From positions 542 to 64,541 of the forward strand of contig PNAI01000048.1 in NCBI GenBank assembly GCA_003169835.1: DNA of 64,000 nucleotides, written 5' to 3'. The position numbers and the translations under genes were made by a program. Each line of letters opens with the position of its first letter. The stretch's first letter is position 1. Of the stretch, positions 27,279-36,024 are shown in pieces. A model generated the notes under the pieces. That model was given only the letters and a program-made list of their open reading frames with translations. It was not told where the DNA came from and made no database searches. Origin of the DNA: Hyphomicrobiales bacterium. GTDB taxonomy: Bacteria > Pseudomonadota > Alphaproteobacteria > Rhizobiales > Xanthobacteraceae.

Positions 27279-28976
27279 ATGCCAGCCTCGCAGCACCAGA
27301 AGCCCAAGTCCGACATCGAAATCTCGCAAGCCGCAACGAAGCGGCGCATTCTCGACATTGCCAAGGAGAGGCTCGGCATTCAGCCCGAGAACCTCGATCC
27401 TTACGGCCACTACAAGGCCAAGGTGTCGATGGAGTATGTCAAATCGCTCAAAGGCAAAAAGAGCGGCAAGTTGATCCTGGTTTCGGCGATTTCGCCGACG
27501 CCGGCGGGCGAGGGCAAAACCACGACCACCGTTGGGCTCACCGACGCACTCAATCATATCGGCAAGAAGGCGATGCTGTGCCTGCGCGAGCCGTCGCTTG
27601 GGCCTTCGTTCGGCATGAAAGGTGGTGCTGCCGGCGGTGGCTATGCCCAAGTGATTCCGATGGAGGACATCAACCTCCATTTCACCGGCGATTTCCACGC
27701 CATCACGTCGGCGCACAATCTGCTCTCGGCGTTGATCGACAATCACATCTACTGGGGCAATGCGCTCGGCATCGACAGCCGTCGCGTGGTTTGGCGCCGC
27801 GTCATGGATATGAATGATCGCGCGCTGCGCGAGATCGTCTGCTCGCTCGGGGGCGTGGCCAACGGTTATCCGCGCGAGGCCGGCTTCGACATCACGGTGG
27901 CGTCGGAAGTGATGGCGATCTTCTGCCTTGCCAACGACCTTGACGATCTGAAGGAGCGGCTAGGCAATATCATTGTTGCCTACAATCGCGACCGCAAACC
28001 GATCCGCACGCGCGACCTCAAGGCGCACGGCGCGATGACGGCGCTGCTCAAGGAAGCGATCGCGCCTAATCTGGTGCAGACGCTGGAGGGAACACCCGCG
28101 TTCATTCACGGCGGCCCGTTCGCCAATATCGCGCATGGTTGCAATTCGGTGGTCGCCACAACGACAGCGCTCAAGCTTGCGGATTACGTTGTGACCGAAG
28201 CCGGCTTCGGCGCGGATCTTGGCGCCGAGAAGTTCATGGACATCAAATGCCGTAAGGCCGGGATCGCGCCGGATTGCGTCGTGCTGGTCGCAACCATCCG
28301 CGCGCTCAAAATGCACGGCGGCGTGAAAAAGGAAGACCTCAAGAACGAAAACCTGAAGGCGCTTGAAGCCGGCATGGCAAACCTGCAGCGGCACGTCGAG
28401 AACGTGAAGAAATTCGGTCTGCCAGCGGTCGTCTCGATCAACCGGTTCTCGGCCGATACCGACGCGGAAATCGCACTGGTCAAGGAGAAGTGCAAAGCGC
28501 TCGGCGTCGAGGCGCTGATGGCCGATCACTGGGCCATGGGCGGGGAGGGTGCGGCCGACGTCGCGCGCGCGGTGGTCAAGACTATCGATGAGGGCAAGGG
28601 CAAGCTCAAATTGCTTTATCCCGATGAGATGCCGCTGTTCGAGAAGATTCGCACCATCGCCAAGGAAATCTATCGCGCCAACGATGCGACCGCCGACAAG
28701 TCGGTGAAGGACCAGCTCAAGACGTGGGAAGAAATGGGTTTCGGTAAGCTGCCGGTCTGCATCGCTAAGACGCAGTACAGCTTCTCGACAAATCCGGATT
28801 CAAAGGGCGCGCCGACGGATTTCTCGATTCCCGTGCGCGAGGTGCGGCTCTCGGCCGGCGCGGAATTCGTGGTGGCGATCTGCGGTGAGATCATGACCAT
28901 GCCGGGCCTGCCCAAGGTGCCGTCTGCGGACTCGATCGACGTCGGGGCGGACGGCAAGATTGTTGGGTTGTTCTGA
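27279..28976 (+). CDS. fhs: Formate-tetrahydrofolate ligase
   Basis: A 565-residue enzyme making 10-formyl-THF from formate, THF and ATP. The P-loop [20 protein letters not shown] is at about 72-90. Family blocks [20 protein letters not shown] and [14 protein letters not shown] are present, and the C-terminus [15 protein letters not shown] is typical. Full length for the family (~555-560). It starts 23 nt after the preceding gene and so closes the oxalate operon, directing formate into C1 metabolism. The ATG at 27279 follows GGAAGAA. Confidence 0.96.
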   Translation: MPASQHQKPKSDIEISQAATKRRILDIAKERLGIQPENLDPYGHYKAKVSMEYVKSLKGKKSGKLILVSAISPTPAGEGKTTTTVGLTDALNHIGKKAMLCLREPSLGPSFGMKGGAAGGGYAQVIPMEDINLHFTGDFHAITSAHNLLSALIDNHIYWGNALGIDSRRVVWRRVMDMNDRALREIVCSLGGVANGYPREAGFDITVASEVMAIFCLANDLDDLKERLGNIIVAYNRDRKPIRTRDLKAHGAMTALLKEAIAPNLVQTLEGTPAFIHGGPFANIAHGCNSVVATTTALKLADYVVTEAGFGADLGAEKFMDIKCRKAGIAPDCVVLVATIRALKMHGGVKKEDLKNENLKALEAGMANLQRHVENVKKFGLPAVVSINRFSADTDAEIALVKEKCKALGVEALMADHWAMGGEGAADVARAVVKTIDEGKGKLKLLYPDEMPLFEKIRTIAKEIYRANDATADKSVKDQLKTWEEMGFGKLPVCIAKTQYSFSTNPDSKGAPTDFSIPVREVRLSAGAEFVVAICGEIMTMPGLPKVPSADSIDVGADGKIVGLF

Positions 28977-29018
28977 TTTCTTGTCCCTCTCCGTAAAGGG
29001 AGGGGAAGGGTCAGAAAT

Positions 29019-29948
29019 TTATACGCGCCGCCGTCTGTTGGCCGCCTTCATCTCGACGTCGTCGAGCTGCGGCGCCACGCGCTTGGCTTCTTCCACCAAC
29101 GCAGCGGTGATCGGCATCATCGGCTCACGCGCGGGTACGACCAGGCCGATAGCTTGAACCGCTTCCGGCTGCGTGATCGGAATCGCGCGCAGCGTGTCAG
29201 TGAGCCCCAATGTCTCCGCCAGCTTCGCAGGCATGACAGACGCCCAGCGACCGGTGCGCACGTGGGAGAACAGAACGATCATGGAATCCGATTCGAGCGT
29301 CGGGCGCGATTCTCCGCCGGCACCTTTAAGCAGGCTATCGATGATGCGGCGGTTTTGCATATCCGGCGTGAGTAGGCACAACGGAACTTCCGCTACTTCC
29401 GCCCAAGTGACGCTGTCGCGATTTCCGAGCGGTGCCTCAGCCGAGGTCAGTAGCCGGTAGTGCTCGCGATAAAGCGGGATTGCGTTCACCCGTCCGAGCG
29501 GCTCGTTGCCGAGGTAGGTAATGCCGGCGTCGATCTCGAGATTTTCCAGCAAGTCGAGGATTTCAATCGAAGTGCGTGAGTAGATGGTGAACTGCACGTT
29601 GGGATGCCGTTCGCGGTAGGGCGTAGTCAAGGCCGCGACCATGGCCAGGGCCGTCGGGATCGCAGCAATGCGCAGCCGTCCGGTGAGACCATGGCGCAGC
29701 GAATTGATTTCCTCACGCATGGCACGGGTGTCGCCAACGATGCGCCGCGCCCAGTCGAGCACGCGCTGGCCTTCCGGGGTGAATCCTTGAAAGCGCGAGC
29801 CGCGATTGACCAGCAGCACGCCCATCTGCTTCTCGAGCTGCTTCACCCCTGCCGAGAGCGTCGGCTGGGTCACGCCGCAGGCCTCCGCCGCACGGCCGAA
29901 GTGCCGCTCGCGCGCCAGCGCCAGGATGAAATCGAGCTTGTCGATCAT
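29019..29948 (-). CDS. LysR-family transcriptional regulator of the formate dehydrogenase operon
   Basis: 309 residues. An N-terminal winged helix (about 1-60, RHFGRAAEACGVTQPTLSAGVKQLE) is followed by a periplasmic-binding-like effector domain (about 88-300). It is transcribed away from the formate dehydrogenase genes. A gataga-N5-tctatc dyad lies between them, the usual layout of a LysR regulator with its target operon. Formate or a related C1 signal is the probable effector (inference). Confidence 0.88.
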   Translation of the reverse strand: MIDKLDFILALARERHFGRAAEACGVTQPTLSAGVKQLEKQMGVLLVNRGSRFQGFTPEGQRVLDWARRIVGDTRAMREEINSLRHGLTGRLRIAAIPTALAMVAALTTPYRERHPNVQFTIYSRTSIEILDLLENLEIDAGITYLGNEPLGRVNAIPLYREHYRLLTSAEAPLGNRDSVTWAEVAEVPLCLLTPDMQNRRIIDSLLKGAGGESRPTLESDSMIVLFSHVRTGRWASVMPAKLAETLGLTDTLRAIPITQPEAVQAIGLVVPAREPMMPITAALVEEAKRVAPQLDDVEMKAANRRRRV

Positions 29949-30034
29949 TCGGTAGAATCTCTCGTCTTTTCAGTCTCTTAGAAAATCGATACCCTTTTCA
30001 CGCTGCAATATTAATGAGCAATGGCCGGTATGTC

Positions 30035-30051
30035 GATAGACGTTATCTATC
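30035..30051. promoter_or_regulatory. Candidate LysR operator between lysR and the fdh genes
   Basis: A perfect inverted repeat gataga-cgtta-tctatc in the 171-bp divergent region. Its size and AT-rich arms fit a LysR recognition site. It would lie inside the coding region if translation of the dehydrogenase gene began at 30021, which is one reason for preferring the later start at 30120. Confidence 0.4.
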
Positions 30052-30119
30052 ATGCCATGGAGGACACGGGATTGTCTGCGACGTTAGAAGGGTTCAATTC
30101 TGATCCCCTGGAGACGCCG

Positions 30120-31844
30120 ATGAACGTGCAAAATCCGCCCCCGTCGGCAGGAAACGGCGCAGTGCCGCGCAGCCGCAAGCCGCGGCGTACGCCGAAGGGC
30201 CGCCAGGTCGACCCGCAGGCGCTCGACGAGGTGCGCGGGCTGCTTGGCGAGCGCTCGCGGCAGCGCGATCTGCTCATCGAGCATCTGCATCTCATTCAGG
30301 ACAAATACGGGCATCTTTCCGCGACGCATCTAACCGCGCTTGCGCAGGAGATGAAGCTTGCGCTCACCGAGGTGTACGAGGTCGCGACGTTCTATGCGCA
30401 TTTCGATGTGGTGAAGGAAGGCGAGACACCGCCGCCGGAAATCACCGTGCGGGTGTGCGACTCGCTCTCCTGCGCCATGGTGGGGGCTGATCGCCTATTG
30501 GCTGAACTGCCCAAAAAGCTTGGAAAAAATGTGCGTGTGGTGCGTGCGCCCTGCATGGGCGCGTGCGATCGCGCGCCGGTGTGCGCTGTCGGCCATGTGC
30601 AGGTGATGAAGGCCACCATCGACAATGTCGCGAGCGCCGCTCAAAGCAAGCCGCATGCGCATGTCTATAAGGCTGGCGCGGGCTTCGATGCCTATCGGGC
30701 TGACGGCGGCTACAAGTTGCTTGCAGATTGTCTCGACGGCAAGCGCACGCGCGACGAGATCATAAAAATCGTGAACGATGCCGGCCTGCGGGGTTTGGGC
30801 GGCGCGGGCTTTCCCACGGGACGCAAGTGGTCGCTGGTACGCGCGGAACCTGCGCCGCGATTGATGGCGGTCAATGCGGACGAGGGCGAGCCGGGCACGT
30901 TCAAGGACCGGCATTATCTGGAGCGCGATCCGCATCGTTTTGTCGAAGGCATGTTGCTCGCGGCCTGGGTGGTCGAGGCCAAGGATATCTACATCTATAT
31001 TCGCGACGAATATCCTGAAGTGCGGCTGATGCTGGCCGAGGAAATGGCCAAGGTCGAGCAGGCGGGGTTTGCCAAGCACGCCAAGCTGCATCTGCGCCGC
31101 GGTGCGGGCGCCTACATCTGCGGTGAAGAGTCGGCGATGATCGAGTCGATCGAGGGAAAGCGCGGATTGCCGCGTCACCGCCCGCCTTACGTCGCGCAAG
31201 TCGGATTGTTCGGCCGTCCGACGCTCGAGCAAAATGTCGAGACGCTGTTTTGGCTGCGCGACATCATCGAGAAAGGTGCGCCGTGGTTCACGTCGCACGG
31301 TCGGCATGAACGCAAGGGATTTCGCAGTTACTCGGTTTCCGGCCGCGTGAAAGATCCGGGCGTGAAGCTTGCGCCCGCGGGCATCACCGCGCGCGAGCTG
31401 ATCGAGGAATATTGCGGTGGCATGCTGCCGGGCGAAACGTTCAAGGGCTATCTGCCGGGCGGGGCGTCGGGTGGAATTTTGCCGGCATCGATGGCGGACG
31501 AGCCGCTCGACTTCGGAACGCTGGAGAAGCACGGCTGCTTCGTGGGATCGCACGCGGTCGTAATCCTGTCCGAGAAGGACGACATGAAGGCGGTCGCGCT
31601 CAACCTGATGAAATTCTTCGAGGATGAATCTTGTGGCCAGTGCACGCCGTGTCGCGTGGGCAGTGAGAAAGCCGTCAAGTTGATGGAAAAAGGTCCGTGG
31701 GATCCGGCGCTGCTGACCGAGCTTTCGATGCTGATGCGCGATGCCTCGATCTGCGGGCTTGGCCAGGCGGCGCCGAACCCGCTGCTGTGCGTGCTAAAAT
31801 TTTTCCCCGACGAGCTGAGCAAGCCTTTGGGGAGTTGGAGATGA
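30120..31844 (+). CDS. NAD-dependent formate dehydrogenase beta subunit (NuoE-NuoF fusion)
   Basis: 574 residues, cytosolic. Residues ~35-185 are NuoE/FdsG-like, with a [2Fe-2S] site formed by CDSLSC and CMGACDRAPVC. Residues ~200-560 are NuoF/FdsB-like: the FMN/NADH loop GLGGAGFPTGRKW, GAGAYICGEESAMIESIEG and the [4Fe-4S] site ESCGQCTPC. It takes electrons from the alpha subunit and reduces NAD. The fused arrangement equals Fdh1B of Methylobacterium rather than the separate FdsG/FdsB of Rhodobacter. I chose the ATG at 30120 (GGAGA upstream). In-frame starts back to 30021 lack ribosome sites. Confidence 0.9.
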   Translation: MNVQNPPPSAGNGAVPRSRKPRRTPKGRQVDPQALDEVRGLLGERSRQRDLLIEHLHLIQDKYGHLSATHLTALAQEMKLALTEVYEVATFYAHFDVVKEGETPPPEITVRVCDSLSCAMVGADRLLAELPKKLGKNVRVVRAPCMGACDRAPVCAVGHVQVMKATIDNVASAAQSKPHAHVYKAGAGFDAYRADGGYKLLADCLDGKRTRDEIIKIVNDAGLRGLGGAGFPTGRKWSLVRAEPAPRLMAVNADEGEPGTFKDRHYLERDPHRFVEGMLLAAWVVEAKDIYIYIRDEYPEVRLMLAEEMAKVEQAGFAKHAKLHLRRGAGAYICGEESAMIESIEGKRGLPRHRPPYVAQVGLFGRPTLEQNVETLFWLRDIIEKGAPWFTSHGRHERKGFRSYSVSGRVKDPGVKLAPAGITARELIEEYCGGMLPGETFKGYLPGGASGGILPASMADEPLDFGTLEKHGCFVGSHAVVILSEKDDMKAVALNLMKFFEDESCGQCTPCRVGSEKAVKLMEKGPWDPALLTELSMLMRDASICGLGQAAPNPLLCVLKFFPDELSKPLGSWR

Positions 31845-31852
31845 TGGGGCCG

Positions 31853-31955
31853 CCCCATGGTTCGAGACGCGCCATGCGGGCGCTCCTCACCATGAGGCGG
31901 AATTTGAGCCCTCATCCTGAGGAGCGGGCGCAGCCCGCGTCTCGAAGGGTGAGGG
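31853..31955. repeat. Long inverted intergenic repeat (type 3)
   Basis: Two ~40-bp imperfect inverted arms, ccatggttcgagacgcg...gcgctcctcaccatgag and ctcatcctgaggagcg...cgcgtctcgaaggg, with ~12 bp between them. This is a third dispersed repeat type known from Bradyrhizobium-like genomes. It separates the two formate dehydrogenase subunit genes and could form a large mRNA hairpin there. Confidence 0.75.
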
Positions 31956-31975
31956 CGATGGCAAGGACTTGAGCG

Positions 31976-34777
31976 ATGAGCGAGACTGACAAGCCGGCGA
32001 AGCCCAACACCTTCTTCATGGACGACAAGGAGATCGACATCCGCGAGGGTGAGACGATTTTCCGTGCCGGGCGCCGCTTCGACATCAGGGTCCCGCACCT
32101 GTGTTACCTGCCCAAGCCCGGCTATCGCCCGGACGGCAATTGCCGCGTCTGCATGGTGGAGATCGAGGGCGAGCGCGTGCTGGCGGCGAGTTGTCTGCGC
32201 ACGCCAACGCCTGGCATGAAGGTCAAGACTCAGACCGATCGCGCCAAGAACGCGCGCCGCATGGTCGCCGAATTGCTGCTCACCGATCAGCCGGATTTGG
32301 CGCACGCGCATGATCCGGATTCCGAACTCTGGAAGATCGTCAAGCGGCAGAAGATCGAAGCCGGCCGCTTTCCGAAGCGCGAGAGAATCGAAGTGCCGGC
32401 ACCCGACCGCAGCCATGTCGCGATGGCGGTCAACCTCGACGCCTGCATCCAGTGCAATCTTTGCGTCCGTGCTTGCCGCGAAGTGCAGGTCAACGACGTC
32501 ATCGGTATGGCCGGCCGCGGTCATCTTGAGAAGATTGTGTTCGACTTCGACGATCCGATGGGGAACTCGACGTGCGTTGCGTGCGGTGAATGTGTGCAGG
32601 CCTGCCCGACCGGCGCGCTGATGCCGGCGACCATGGTGGACGTGAAGAATGTTTATACCGGCAAGCCAGATCGCAAGGTCGACAGCGTCTGTCCGTATTG
32701 CGGTGTTGGCTGCCAACTCACCTATCACATCAAGGACGACAAGCTCGCCTATGTCAGCGGCAAGAACGGTCCGGCAAATCAGAATCGGCTTTGCGTGAAG
32801 GGCCGCTTCGGTTTCGATTACATCAGCAACCCGCAACGCCTGACACAGCCAATGGTTCGCAAGGACGGTGTGGGTAAGGCCGCTGACGATCTGGTGGACC
32901 CATCCAATCCATGGACGCATTTTCGCCCCGCGATGTGGGAAGAGGCGATGGAGCGCGCCGCCAAGGGCCTCGTCAAGATTCGCGATCGCGACGGTCCGCG
33001 GGCGCTGGCCGGATTCGGTTCGGCCAAGGGATCGAACGAAGAGGCGTATCTGTTCCAGAAGCTCGTGCGCACCGGATTTGGAAGCAACAACGTGGATCAT
33101 TGCACGCGGCTGTGCCATGCTTCTTCGGTCGCGGCCCTGCTTGAAGGCGTAGGCTCTGCGGCCGTCACGGCCACCTTTAACGAGTGCAAGAATTCAGACG
33201 TCATCATCGTCATCGGCGCTAACCCGACCGAGAACCATCCGGTCGCCGCGACCTTCTTCAAGCAGGCGGCGAAACGCGGCGCGAAGCTTATCGTCATGGA
33301 TCCACGTGGGCAGGCGCTCAAACGCCATGCCTGGCAGATGATGCAGTTTAAGAACGGCACCGACGTTGCGATGCTCAATGGCATGCTCAATGTCATCATC
33401 AGCGAGAAGCTCTACGACCAGCAATACGTCCAGACCTACACGGAAGATTTCGACAAGCTCGCCGAGAACGTGAAGCCGTTCACGCCCGAGGAGATGGCGC
33501 CAATCTGCGGTATCGAGCCGGATGTGCTGCGCAATGTCGCGCGGACCTTCGCGCGTGCCGAAAGCGCCATCATCTTCTGGGGCATGGGCGTTTCGCAGCA
33601 CACCCACGGCACCGACAATGCGCGCTGCCTGATCGCGCTGTCGTTGATCTGCGGGCAGGTCGGCCGGCCGGGCACCGGACTGCATCCGCTGCGCGGGCAG
33701 AACAACGTGCAGGGCGCGTCCGACGCAGGCCTCATCCCGATGTTCTTCCCCGACTACAAGTCGGTGGAGAACGCAGAGATCCGCGCCAAGTACGAGGCGG
33801 CGTGGGGCGTGACGCTCGATCCCAAGCGCGGCAAGACCGTGGTCGAGATCATGGATGCGGTGCATAACGACGAGATCAAGGGCATGTACATCATGGGCGA
33901 GAACCCCGCGATGTCGGATCCCGATCTCAACCATGCGCGCGGTGCGCTTGCGCATCTCGAACATCTCGTGGTGCAGGATATCTTCCTCACTGAAACCGCC
34001 TCCTATGCCGATGTGATCCTCCCGGCCTCCGCATGGCCCGAGAAGGACGGCACCGTCACCAACACCAATCGTCAGGTGCAGATGGGCCGCGCCGCGTTGC
34101 CGCTGCCGGGCGAGACACGGCAGGATTTGTGGATCATACAGGATCTCGCGCAGCGCATCGGCTGCAAATGGAACTACAAGCACGTCAGCGAGGTGTTCAC
34201 CGAGATGGCGTCGATGATGCCGGCGCTGGCCAACATTTCATGGGATCGCGTGGAGCGCGAACATCACGTCACATATCCGGTCGATGGGCCGGACGTGCCC
34301 GGCCGCGATGTCGTGTTCGACAAAGGGTTCCCGCGCCCGAATGGAATGGCGAGGCTCGTCGCGGCGAAATACACGCCGCCGGACGAGGTGCCAGATGCCG
34401 AATATCCGTTCATCCTCACAACCGGCCGGCAGCTTGAGCATTGGCACACCGGCGCCATGACGCGGCGCGCGACGGTGCTCGATGCGCTTGAGCCTACGGC
34501 AATTGCGTCTGTCTCGCGCGGCACAATCACCAAGCTCGGTATCGAGCCGGGCGACATGATCCGTGTGTCGACGCGGCGCGGCGTGGTGGAGCTTGCCACG
34601 CGCCAGGACGATGGAGTGCCTGACGGCGTGGTGTTCATCCCGTTCGCCTATGTGGAAGCGGCAGCGAACCTGCTGACAAATCCGGCGCTCGATCCATTCG
34701 GGAAAATTCCCGAATTCAAATTTTGCGCTGCGAAGGTCGAAGCGATCGATCCGGCGAGCAGGATTGCGGCGGAGTAA
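31976..34777 (+). CDS. Formate dehydrogenase alpha subunit (Mo/W-bis-MGD)
   Basis: A 933-residue catalytic subunit oxidising formate to CO2. In order: an N-terminal [2Fe-2S] ferredoxin domain (about 10-85, CYLPKPGYRPDGNCRVC), a His-Cys cluster region, two [4Fe-4S] motifs (CIQCNLCVRAC, CVACGECVQACP), the cluster CPYCGVGC and the molybdopterin domains. The metal ligand is cysteine in VDHCTRLCHAS, so this is not a selenoprotein. The C-terminal molydopterin-binding domain is near 815-925. No FdhD/FdsC sulfurtransferase or FdsD gene follows. Whether Mo or W is used cannot be told from sequence. Confidence 0.94.
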   Translation: MSETDKPAKPNTFFMDDKEIDIREGETIFRAGRRFDIRVPHLCYLPKPGYRPDGNCRVCMVEIEGERVLAASCLRTPTPGMKVKTQTDRAKNARRMVAELLLTDQPDLAHAHDPDSELWKIVKRQKIEAGRFPKRERIEVPAPDRSHVAMAVNLDACIQCNLCVRACREVQVNDVIGMAGRGHLEKIVFDFDDPMGNSTCVACGECVQACPTGALMPATMVDVKNVYTGKPDRKVDSVCPYCGVGCQLTYHIKDDKLAYVSGKNGPANQNRLCVKGRFGFDYISNPQRLTQPMVRKDGVGKAADDLVDPSNPWTHFRPAMWEEAMERAAKGLVKIRDRDGPRALAGFGSAKGSNEEAYLFQKLVRTGFGSNNVDHCTRLCHASSVAALLEGVGSAAVTATFNECKNSDVIIVIGANPTENHPVAATFFKQAAKRGAKLIVMDPRGQALKRHAWQMMQFKNGTDVAMLNGMLNVIISEKLYDQQYVQTYTEDFDKLAENVKPFTPEEMAPICGIEPDVLRNVARTFARAESAIIFWGMGVSQHTHGTDNARCLIALSLICGQVGRPGTGLHPLRGQNNVQGASDAGLIPMFFPDYKSVENAEIRAKYEAAWGVTLDPKRGKTVVEIMDAVHNDEIKGMYIMGENPAMSDPDLNHARGALAHLEHLVVQDIFLTETASYADVILPASAWPEKDGTVTNTNRQVQMGRAALPLPGETRQDLWIIQDLAQRIGCKWNYKHVSEVFTEMASMMPALANISWDRVEREHHVTYPVDGPDVPGRDVVFDKGFPRPNGMARLVAAKYTPPDEVPDAEYPFILTTGRQLEHWHTGAMTRRATVLDALEPTAIASVSRGTITKLGIEPGDMIRVSTRRGVVELATRQDDGVPDGVVFIPFAYVEAAANLLTNPALDPFGKIPEFKFCAAKVEAIDPASRIAAE

Positions 34778-34908
34778 GGTTCTCGGCACCTCGTAAGCGT
34801 TAATACTTCACCCCGATGTCCTTGTGCATCGCGCGAGAGTGCCAAATTGGTCTTCACATCACGTTCGTCTGCATGTCATAATCGGGTGAATTCGAAAGTA
34901 GATTGTCC

Positions 34909-35316
34909 GTGAAAGCGCCAGTTCGGACAACGATAAAAGCTGTCGTCGGTTCTGCCGATCCCAAAATTGGCAACAGCGGGCGCGCGCGAGCTTTCCTCAA
35001 AGAGCACGGAATTCCAACGATTGTAGGTTTGATCGCCATTGCTGTCATCACGGCGATCATGATGACGCTGAGCGATTATTTCGTGAAGGATCATCTCATT
35101 TTTTTCTATCTGTTGCCGATAACGGGTATCGCAATGTATTTCAGCAGCACTCCAGCGGTTGTGGCATCGATCACCAGCGTCGCCGGCACGGCATATTTTT
35201 TATTTCCGCCGAAATTCAGCTTTCGCATCGATGAACCTTTGCAAGTTGTCGAGTTGTTCTTGTTCTCGATATTTGCCTTCGTCGCCAGCAAGGCCAGCAG
35301 TCGGCTTATGCGATAG
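34909..35316 (+). CDS. DUF4118 (KdpD-like) transmembrane protein without kinase domain
   Basis: About 136 codons. After ~35 polar residues come four hydrophobic segments (IPTIVGLIAIAVITAIMMTL, LIFFYLLPITGIAMYF, VVASITSVAGTAYFLF, VVELFLFSIFAFVAS) matching the four-helix DUF4118 domain of KdpD and related sensor kinases. The frame stops right after the fourth helix, and no kinase coding follows in any frame. It may be a stand-alone membrane module or the remnant of a sensor kinase. The start is uncertain: GTG 34909 or TTG 34903, neither with a strong ribosome site. Confidence 0.6.
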   Translation: MKAPVRTTIKAVVGSADPKIGNSGRARAFLKEHGIPTIVGLIAIAVITAIMMTLSDYFVKDHLIFFYLLPITGIAMYFSSTPAVVASITSVAGTAYFLFPPKFSFRIDEPLQVVELFLFSIFAFVASKASSRLMR

Positions 35317-35460
35317 GGTTTTGCCACCGCATCGCGGTTGTGTCGGAAAGCCGCATAGTTTGAATGATTTGAGCCCTTGCCTCCGGGGGTAGAAGTCTTC
35401 AGAAAGGCTGCTGGGGAACAATGGCCGATAACGGCCAGCGGGCGGGAGGCTCAAAGGGGG

Positions 35461-36024
35461 ATGCTGCGTATCCTCGACCGTCTTGAGGAGACTTTGATCG
35501 CGTCGCTGATCGCGGCGGCGACGATCATTATTTTTATTGCGGTCGTGCACCGCTATCTGGTCGGCATTCCGTTTTTCTATCCCTATCTGTTCGACATCAA
35601 CCTCTCTTGGGCGCAGGAACTGTGCATCTACATGTTCGTATGGATGGCGAAGTTCGGCGCGGCCTATGGCGTGCGCACCGGCATCCATGTCGGCGTCGAT
35701 GTGGTGGTCAATCAGGTCCGTCCTGATATCCGCCGGCGCGTGGTGCTTTTTAGTCTCTTTTGCGGCGCGCTGTTCACCGCAATCGTCGGCACTATGGGCG
35801 CGAAGTTCGTGATCGGACTCTATCCGACCCACCAGGTGTCACCCGATATGGAGATGCCGCGCTGGATCGTCTTCCTGTGCGTACCGCTCGGCTCGTACCT
35901 GATGTGCTTTCGGTTCCTGCAGGTCGCTTGGGCATTCTGGCAAACGGGCGAATTGCCGCATCACGACGAGACTAAAGTCGAGGGCATCGAGATCGAAGAG
36001 CTGCCGCGCGAGGGTGCGCGATGA
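35461..36024 (+). CDS. TRAP transporter small permease (DctQ type)
   Basis: A 187-residue inner-membrane protein with four hydrophobic helices (IASLIAAATIIIFIAVVHRYL, an amphipathic WAQELCIYMFVWMAKFGAAYG, VVLFSLFCGALFTAIVG, and IVFLCVPLGSYLMCFRF). This is the DctQ pattern with the central W-A-Q-E. It pairs with the large permease whose ATG overlaps its stop (ATGA at 36021-36024). The ATG at 35461 follows GGGAGG...GGGGG. No DctP binding protein is next to it. Confidence 0.85.
   Translation: MLRILDRLEETLIASLIAAATIIIFIAVVHRYLVGIPFFYPYLFDINLSWAQELCIYMFVWMAKFGAAYGVRTGIHVGVDVVVNQVRPDIRRRVVLFSLFCGALFTAIVGTMGAKFVIGLYPTHQVSPDMEMPRWIVFLCVPLGSYLMCFRFLQVAWAFWQTGELPHHDETKVEGIEIEELPREGAR

Noticed and set aside
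31448-33118. A 556-codon minus-strand frame across both formate dehydrogenase genes
   Set aside because: It spans two well-identified genes and a repeat, and its translation shows no family motif.
31976-34777. Selenocysteine in formate dehydrogenase
   Set aside because: The metal-ligand position is an ordinary Cys codon (VDHCTRLC), and the frame has no internal TGA.
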